Shown here: piece after piece, positions 7,735 to 12,095 of the stretch
Numbering within the stretch: the first letter of the stretch is position 1
Layout of the letters: every line of letters starts with the position of its first letter
Source of the DNA: Chitinophaga pinensis
Lineage (GTDB): Bacteria; Bacteroidota; Bacteroidia; Chitinophagales; Chitinophagaceae
Length of the DNA stretch: 12,095 nt
Direction: 5' to 3'
Assembly: GCA_943324055.2 (NCBI GenBank)
Contig: CALPKD020000014.1
Location: 1-12,095 of the forward strand
Program-made: the position numbers and the translations under genes
The notes under the pieces: model-generated
Databases searched by the model: none
Told to the model about the DNA's origin: nothing
The model's input: the letters and a program-made list of their open reading frames with translations, nothing else

Positions 7735-7757
7735 TTTTTAATCCCAAAAGAATATCG

Positions 7758-7776
7758 CATTTGGTGCAACCAAATG
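7758..7776. promoter_or_regulatory. 19-bp palindrome just upstream of uvrA (candidate operator)
   Basis: CATTTGGT-gca-ACCAAATG is a perfect 8-bp inverted repeat around a 3-nt centre, ending 23 bp before the uvrA ATG. Its left arm contains TTTG (7760-7763), which could serve as a -33 element, so a bound protein would block uvrA transcription. The binding protein is not identifiable from the sequence. Confidence 0.5.
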
Positions 7777-7799
7777 GCTTGGATTATGTTATTTTGTAT

Positions 7800-10598
7800 A
7801 TGGCTGCGAGTAAAAAGGATAAAGGATCGATTCAGGTGGTTGGAGCGAGGGTACATAACTTAAAAAATGTAACTGTTGACTTCCCGAGGGAGCAATTTAT
7901 TGTTGTAACTGGGGTGTCTGGTAGCGGAAAATCTTCTTTAACCATTGATACTTTATTTGCTGAGGGGCAGAGGCGCTATGCCGAAAGCCTTTCATCCTAT
8001 GCAAGACAGTTTATGTCCAGAATGGGTAAGCCTGACGTGGATTATATCAAAGGACTATGTCCGGCAATTGCAATCGAACAAAAGGTGGTTACGCGCACCC
8101 CGCGAAGCACTGTAGGAAGCATGACCGAACTATATGATTATTTACGGGTTTTGTATGCCCGTGCGGGAAAAACCATTTCACCTATCAGCGGCCAAGAGGT
8201 TAAGAAGCATGATGTGCAAGATGTACTGGAGTACATTCAAAAAGGAAAGGCGGGCGACAAAATAGTCATTCTCGTTCCGTTTAAGCAACAAGCAAAAAGA
8301 GATGCGCAAGAGGAATTGAATATATTATTACAAAAAGGGTTCACGCGTGTTTATTTAAGGGCAGCTAAAACGCAATCGGAAGTTATGCGGATCGAAGATG
8401 CATTGGAAATCCCTAAGCTAGAACTCAATAAAAAACTAAAAGCACATGAGGTATATGTTTTAATTGACCGAATTGTAGTAAAGGATTTTGATGAAGACGA
8501 TTTGCATCGATTGAGCGATTCAATAGGAACTGCTTTTTACGAAGGGGAAGGCATATTATGGGTAGAAAAAAACAATAACACGCTTCAGGATTTTAATAAC
8601 AAGTTTAGTTTGGACGGAATGGAATTTGATGAACCGTCTCCTAATTTATTTTCGTTCAACAATCCTTATGGTGCATGTCCAACCTGCGAAGGGTATAGTC
8701 AGGTATTAGGGATTGATGAAAATTTAGTGATTCCTAATCCGCACCTGTCGGTTTATGATGGTGGTGTGGCTCCGTGGAAAGGAGAAAAGTTGATATGGTG
8801 GAAGGACCAATTTGTAAAAGAAGCAAGTAAGGAAGGGTTCCCCATTCATCAGCCTATTAATAAATTAACCAAGCAACAGATAACACAATTGTGGAAGGGT
8901 GTTGGTAAAGCATTGGGTATTGATGCATTTTTTAAAGACGTCGAAGCACATTTATATAAAGTTCAGTTTAGGGTTTTATTAAGTAGGTACCGTGGCAGAA
9001 CAAATTGTGCAGATTGTAAAGGATACCGCTTACGTAAGGAGGCATTGTATGTTCAAATTGGAGGAATGCATATTGGTGAATTATGTGCGTTACCTGTCAG
9101 GGATTTACAAACTTGGTTTACCAAATTAAAATTTTCAGCACACGACACCGAAGTGGCTAAAAGAATATTGGTCGAAATTGAACAACGATTACAAACATTA
9201 ATGGATGTGGGTTTGGGCTATCTAACATTAAGCAGATTAGCGAATAGTTTGAGTGGCGGTGAAAGTCAGCGTATTCAATTGACAAGATGTCTAGGAAGCA
9301 ACTTAACCAATTCCTTATATATATTGGATGAACCCTCTATTGGTTTGCATTCAAGGGATACAGAAAGATTAATTAAGGTGTTGCAAAATTTAAGAGACCT
9401 CGGAAATACAGTGGTGGTGGTGGAACATGATGAACAAATTATGCGCCTTGCAGATCATATTATTGACATGGGGCCACTTGCTGCGCACCAAGGAGGAGAA
9501 GTGGTTGCAGTAGGGAATGCAGCGGCATTAATGAAGGACAAGGATAGTTTAACGGGCAAGTATTTAAAAGGCACCTTGTCTATTCCAATTCCCGAAAAAA
9601 CCCGCCAAGCAAAACATAATATACAATTAAAGGGTGCTTACTTACACAATTTGCAAAATATGGATGTGAGTTTTCCATTGCACAGTTTATGTGTAGTGAG
9701 TGGTGTAAGCGGAAGTGGTAAAACAACATTAGTGAAGCAGGTGTTATATAATGCATTGCTAAAATCAAAAAAATTACCTACCGAAATTACTGGAGGATAT
9801 GCCGAACTAACAGGGGATTTGCATTTAATAGATGAGATTGAAATGGTGGATCAAAATCCAATTGGCAAATCGTCACGAAGCAATCCAGTTACTTACATAA
9901 AAGCATATGATGCGATTCGAGATTTATATTCAAAGCAAGCCCTGTCAAAAATAAGGGGGTTCTTGCCTAAGCATTTTTCGTTTAATGTAGACGGTGGAAG
10001 ATGCGATACTTGTAAAGGAGAAGGCGAACAATTAGTGGAGATGCAGTTTTTAGCGGACGTGCATTTAACCTGTGAGGATTGCGGTGGGAAAAGGTTTAAA
10101 GAAACTGTGTTAGAAGTTCAGTATAAAGGGAAAAGTATTCATGACGTATTAGAGATGTGTGTGGATGAAGCCATTCTATTTTTTGCAGATGAGAAAAACA
10201 TTTGTACAGCTATTGGTCCATTACAAGAAGTGGGCTTGGGTTATGTTAAACTTGGCCAAAGCAGTAATACTTTAAGTGGTGGCGAAGCACAGCGTGTTAA
10301 ATTAGCAAGTTTCTTAGGGAAAGGAAAGGCAGCTAGTAAAATGTTGTTCATATTTGATGAACCTACAACAGGTTTGCATTTTCACGATATACATAAATTG
10401 CTAAAAGCATTTAATGCCTTAATTGATCAAGGCCATTCATTGATTGTAGTAGAACACAATACCGATGTTATAAAAGCCGCAGACTGGGTGATTGATATGG
10501 GACCGGAAGCGGGAGATGGAGGCGGGACGGTTGTATATGCAGGACCTCCAAAAGGCTTAGCAAAATGCAAGGCTTCTCAAACTGGGAAGTACTTATAG
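7800..10598 (+). CDS. uvrA: Excinuclease ABC subunit A
   Basis: The damage-sensing ATPase of nucleotide excision repair; it loads UvrB onto distorted DNA. The 932 residues match the usual length (about 940). First ATPase: Walker A GVSGSGKSS (38-46), signature LSGGESQ (484-490), Walker B LDEPS (509-513). Second: GVSGSGKTT (635-643), LSGGEAQ (825-831), DEPTTGLH (from 853). Zinc-type pairs: Cys293/296, Cys403/406, Cys735/738 and Cys758/761. The CxxC pair that precedes FSFNNP in E. coli UvrA is absent here (DGMEFDEPSP instead), which I recall as common in Bacteroidota. The frame is open back to a TTG at 7662, but those 46 codons cross the palindrome and resemble no UvrA. The family begins near IQVVGARVHNLKN, so ATG 7800 is chosen. 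A weak -7-like TTATTTTG (7789-7796) abuts it. UvrB and UvrC are not in the window. Confidence 0.97.
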   Translation: MAASKKDKGSIQVVGARVHNLKNVTVDFPREQFIVVTGVSGSGKSSLTIDTLFAEGQRRYAESLSSYARQFMSRMGKPDVDYIKGLCPAIAIEQKVVTRTPRSTVGSMTELYDYLRVLYARAGKTISPISGQEVKKHDVQDVLEYIQKGKAGDKIVILVPFKQQAKRDAQEELNILLQKGFTRVYLRAAKTQSEVMRIEDALEIPKLELNKKLKAHEVYVLIDRIVVKDFDEDDLHRLSDSIGTAFYEGEGILWVEKNNNTLQDFNNKFSLDGMEFDEPSPNLFSFNNPYGACPTCEGYSQVLGIDENLVIPNPHLSVYDGGVAPWKGEKLIWWKDQFVKEASKEGFPIHQPINKLTKQQITQLWKGVGKALGIDAFFKDVEAHLYKVQFRVLLSRYRGRTNCADCKGYRLRKEALYVQIGGMHIGELCALPVRDLQTWFTKLKFSAHDTEVAKRILVEIEQRLQTLMDVGLGYLTLSRLANSLSGGESQRIQLTRCLGSNLTNSLYILDEPSIGLHSRDTERLIKVLQNLRDLGNTVVVVEHDEQIMRLADHIIDMGPLAAHQGGEVVAVGNAAALMKDKDSLTGKYLKGTLSIPIPEKTRQAKHNIQLKGAYLHNLQNMDVSFPLHSLCVVSGVSGSGKTTLVKQVLYNALLKSKKLPTEITGGYAELTGDLHLIDEIEMVDQNPIGKSSRSNPVTYIKAYDAIRDLYSKQALSKIRGFLPKHFSFNVDGGRCDTCKGEGEQLVEMQFLADVHLTCEDCGGKRFKETVLEVQYKGKSIHDVLEMCVDEAILFFADEKNICTAIGPLQEVGLGYVKLGQSSNTLSGGEAQRVKLASFLGKGKAASKMLFIFDEPTTGLHFHDIHKLLKAFNALIDQGHSLIVVEHNTDVIKAADWVIDMGPEAGDGGGTVVYAGPPKGLAKCKASQTGKYL

Positions 10599-10616
10599 CT
10601 TAGTAATTAAGTATTT
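10587..10616. terminator. Weak candidate terminator between convergent uvrA and the RHH gene
   Basis: AAGTACTT (10587-10594) can pair with AAGTATTT (10609-10616) as eight base pairs with one G-U, with a 14-nt loop, followed by gcg and a T-rich run on the plus strand. The stem overlaps the stop codons of both genes, which are only 8 bp apart. It is AT-rich and weak, so some read-through and antisense overlap are likely. Confidence 0.3.
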
Positions 10617-10822
10617 GCGTTTTGTTTTTTTGATTGCTGTTTCAGCATAGTAGAACTCCCATTTTGTTCCTTATTTTTTCTACCTACTTCCTTAAGTGCT
10701 TTATCTAAAATCATTTCAATTTGTCCATTCACACTTCGGAACTCATCTTCGGCCCATTTTGCTAAAGCAGAAAAGGTTTCATCGTTAATTCTTAATACAA
10801 ATGTTTTTTTCGCTAATGACAT
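10607..10822 (-). CDS. Small ribbon-helix-helix (Arc-like) DNA-binding protein
   Basis: A 71-residue protein. Residues 5-12 (KKTFVLRI) form the single beta-strand that, as a dimer ribbon, contacts the DNA major groove; DETFSALAKWAEDEF and SVNGQIEMILDKALKEV are the two helices of the Arc/CopG fold, and the SVNGQIE turn is typical of Arc-type members. The last 25 residues are a Lys/Gln/Asn-rich tail of low complexity. It follows the SPFH gene by 18 bp on the same strand, so the two are probably one transcript, and the protein may regulate that transcript. No toxin gene is beside it, so a toxin-antitoxin label is not supported. It ends 8 bp from the convergent uvrA stop. Homology is to a fold rather than a named gene. 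Confidence 0.8.
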   Translation of the reverse strand: MSLAKKTFVLRINDETFSALAKWAEDEFRSVNGQIEMILDKALKEVGRKNKEQNGSSTMLKQQSKKQNANT

Positions 10823-10840
10823 ACATTATGGTTTTAAGAA

Positions 10841-11713
10841 TTAGTAAAGTGTACCTGTATTTAACACAGGAGATGCCGCTTTTTCACCACAAAGCACCAC
10901 CATTAAATTACTTACCATTGCTGCTTTTTTATCGTCATCTAAAACCACAATATCTTTTTCGGACAACATAGCCAAAGCCATCTCGACCATACCTACAGCG
11001 CCTTCTACAATTTTTGTTCTAGCGGCAACAATCGCTGTTGCTTGCTGACGTTGAAGCATCGCGCCAGCGATTTCTGCAGCATAGGCTAAGTGGCTAATTC
11101 TTGCTTCAGTAACAGTGATGCCTGCTTTTATTAATCTTTCGTTTAGTTCTTGCTCTAACATTTCAATTACTTTTTCACCACCATCTCTTAAAGTGATTTG
11201 CGCGTGTTCATCTTCGATATTATCTTAAGGATAGCTAGTTGCTAAATGACGCACAGCTGCTTCGCTTTGGTTTTTCATGTACTCGTTAAAATTAGTCACA
11301 TCAAAAACAGCTTTATAAGTATCGCTTACTTCGTATAAAATCACTGCAGCAATTTCGATAGGGTTCCCCAGTTTGTCATTTACTTTTAATTTTGTACTCT
11401 CCACACTTTGAGAGCGAAGTGAAACTTTTAGTTTTGTGTAAAATGGATTTACAAATTGCAAACCATTCTCTCTTACTGTTCCTATGTATTTACCAAAAAA
11501 GGTAAGTACAATACTATAATTAGGCTCCACTACCATCAACCCTTTAATTAGGAAAATAGCGACAGCAATCAGGACGATTCCAAAAAATACAGTAGATCCA
11601 TCTGGCGTAGCAACTTGTGCAGCACTAATAATTGTCGAAAGGCCAATAATGAATGCAAGTAAAGCGGCTAAAGCTGCTTTGTAACCATTTAAAGGGTGCA
11701 TTAATTTTTCCAT
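10841..11713 (-). pseudogene. SPFH-domain (stomatin/prohibitin-like) membrane protein gene with one in-frame stop
   Basis: Read from the ATG at 11713 the frame runs 162 codons, meets TAA at 11227-11225, then continues in the same frame for 127 codons to the TAA at 10843. The first part has two membrane segments (about residues 13-32 and 40-62) and the start of the SPFH domain (VVEPNYSIVLTFFGKYIGTVRENGLQFVNPFY). It breaks off in HLATSYP; the continuation [16 protein letters not shown]...ALLEQ-type helix with [28 protein letters not shown] is the rest of the same domain. SPFH proteins scaffold membrane microdomains or proteases. Homologues usually have Tyr after SYP, so one base change (TAT or TAC to TAA) explains the stop. 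There is no frameshift or other damage. It could be a recent nonsense mutation, a sequencing error, or read-through. A restart at Met185 would give only a 106-residue fragment. Followed by the RHH gene. Confidence 0.85.
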
Positions 11714-11718
11714 AGTAG

Positions 11719-11740
11719 TAAATTGATATTAAATTGATAT
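11719..11740. repeat. Perfect tandem 11-bp repeat in the SPFH leader
   Basis: TAAATTGATAT occurs twice back to back (11719-11729 and 11730-11740). On the minus strand this is ATATCAATTTA twice, lying between the -7 box and the SPFH start codon. The period is about one DNA turn, so two protein dimers could sit side by side. The RHH protein encoded in the same unit is a possible ligand, by analogy with other RHH regulators that bind tandem sites. Confidence 0.6.
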
Positions 11741-11742
11741 CA

Positions 11743-11750
11743 CAAATGTA
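11743..11750 (-). promoter_or_regulatory. -7 promoter box of the SPFH/RHH unit
   Basis: TACATTTG on the minus strand (11750-11743) fully matches TAnnTTTG and lies 29 nt before the ATG at 11713, so the leader would be about 20 nt and would consist largely of the tandem repeat. No TTG is found at the expected distance upstream, so the -33 element is weak. Confidence 0.5.
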
Positions 11751-11789
11751 GAATTTTTAGACATAATTCCTAATTATTTGAAAAAATAT

Positions 11790-11821
11790 TTTGTGTAACT
11801 AAAATATTAGTTATAATATTG
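11790..11821 (+). promoter_or_regulatory. blaI-family gene promoter
   Basis: TTTG (11790-11793), a 20-nt spacer, and TAATATTG (11814-11821), five of six fixed bases of TAnnTTTG, form a well-spaced Bacteroidota promoter. The start site should lie near 11828, about 29 nt before the ATG at 11857. The spacer and the -7 end are occupied by two dyads. Confidence 0.6.
11796..11813. promoter_or_regulatory. Operator-like dyad 1 in the blaI-family promoter
   Basis: TAACTAA-aata-TTAGTTA is a perfect 7-bp inverted repeat around 4 nt. It fills the -33/-7 spacer almost exactly (11794-11813). Protein bound here would prevent polymerase binding. A near copy follows 24 bp on. Confidence 0.7.
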
Positions 11822-11837
11822 ACTAAGAATTTAGTTA
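11820..11837. promoter_or_regulatory. Operator-like dyad 2 over the blaI-family start site
   Basis: TGACTAA-gaat-TTAGTTA is the same dyad as at 11796-11813 with one mismatched arm base. It overlaps the end of the -7 box and the predicted start of transcription. The two centres are 24 bp apart, a little over two helical turns, so two dimers could bind on nearly the same face. Confidence 0.7.
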
Positions 11838-11856
11838 GAAGGAAAATAAACAGATT

Positions 11857-12095
11857 ATGAAAAAATTGACACAAGCCGAAGAGCAAATCATGCAAGCCTT
11901 ATGGGCATTGGATAAGGGCGGATTTATTAAAGATGTTTTAGAGGCAATAGATGAGCCAAAGCCACATCATAATACAGTGGCAACTCTTCTAAAGATTTTA
12001 GTGGAGAAGGAGTTTGTAGGGATTCAAAATCCAAACAGAAACAATTTTTATCATCCTTTGGTAAGTAAGGAAGCCTACTCAGCTAAAAGAATAGA
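11857..12095 (+). CDS. BlaI/MecI/CopY-family transcriptional repressor (cut by right edge)
   Basis: The first 79 codons of a winged-helix repressor. MKKLTQAEEQIMQALWALDKGGFIKDVLEAI is the family's opening helix set, and HHNTVATLLKILVEKEFVGI (about residues 37-56) is the helix-turn-helix with recognition helix and wing entry, matching the TTV.T.L.RL.EKG.. pattern of BlaI/MecI. These proteins bind dyads as dimers and in staphylococci are cleaved when a BlaR1/MecR1 membrane sensor-protease signals; in Bacteroidota the following gene is often such an M56 protease, which would lie outside this window. The start is fixed by the family N-terminus and by an A-rich leader. Two matching dyads in its own promoter strongly suggest autoregulation. 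Regulation of beta-lactamase is not shown. Confidence 0.92.
   Translation, partial: MKKLTQAEEQIMQALWALDKGGFIKDVLEAIDEPKPHHNTVATLLKILVEKEFVGIQNPNRNNFYHPLVSKEAYSAKRI

Noticed and set aside
7662..7799. 46-codon N-terminal extension of UvrA from TTG 7662
   Set aside because: It crosses the divergent regulatory gap and the palindrome, resembles no UvrA, and the ATG at 7800 fits the family start.
10607..10822. Toxin-antitoxin module suggested by the RHH protein
   Set aside because: No toxin-sized partner gene is adjacent; the neighbour is an SPFH membrane protein.

Overview
The window looks like ordinary chromosome from a Bacteroidota bacterium, probably in or near Chitinophagales/Chitinophagaceae. 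This rests on AT-rich DNA, absence of Shine-Dalgarno-like sites before most genes, several octamers fitting the Bacteroidota -7 promoter box (TAnnTTTG), lipid-free 'AQAQ'-type signal peptides, and proteins whose sequences read as Bacteroidota homologues. The exact genus cannot be fixed from the sequence alone. There are no tRNA or rRNA genes, insertion sequences, CRISPR arrays or phage genes, and no gene-free stretch reaches 300 bases.

Left part (1-3750): the start of metG (methionyl-tRNA synthetase, minus strand) lies 27 bp from a divergent ldcA (peptidoglycan LD-carboxypeptidase). The metG promoter reaches into the ldcA coding sequence and predicts a leaderless or nearly leaderless mRNA. 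Next come a secreted protein of unknown function with a very aromatic segment, and a polytopic membrane protein whose GTG start lies 2 bp after the previous stop.

Middle (3780-7050): purQ (purine synthesis) is followed closely by two thiol-redox genes: a secreted stand-alone DsbD N-terminal-like domain with a Cys-X4-Cys pair, and a full-length DsbD. The DsbD's own N-terminal domain has lost its cysteines, so the separate protein probably supplies the missing redox step. A perfect 15-bp-stem bidirectional terminator separates dsbD from a convergent ECF-type sigma factor gene with no anti-sigma gene beside it.

Right part (7630-12095): uvrA (nucleotide excision repair) is read divergently from the sigma gene, with a 19-bp palindrome just upstream of its start. 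Convergent to uvrA is a minus-strand pair: an SPFH-domain membrane protein gene interrupted by one in-frame TAA, then a small ribbon-helix-helix (Arc-like) protein. Divergent from these begins a BlaI/MecI-family repressor gene, cut by the window edge. Its promoter carries two near-identical 18-bp dyads 24 bp apart, one filling the -33/-7 spacer and one covering the -7 end and start region. This is the clearest regulatory structure in the window and probably an autoregulatory operator pair. I see no whole new defence or mobile system. The most interesting points are the split DsbD arrangement, the tandem operators, the interrupted SPFH gene and the uvrA palindrome.
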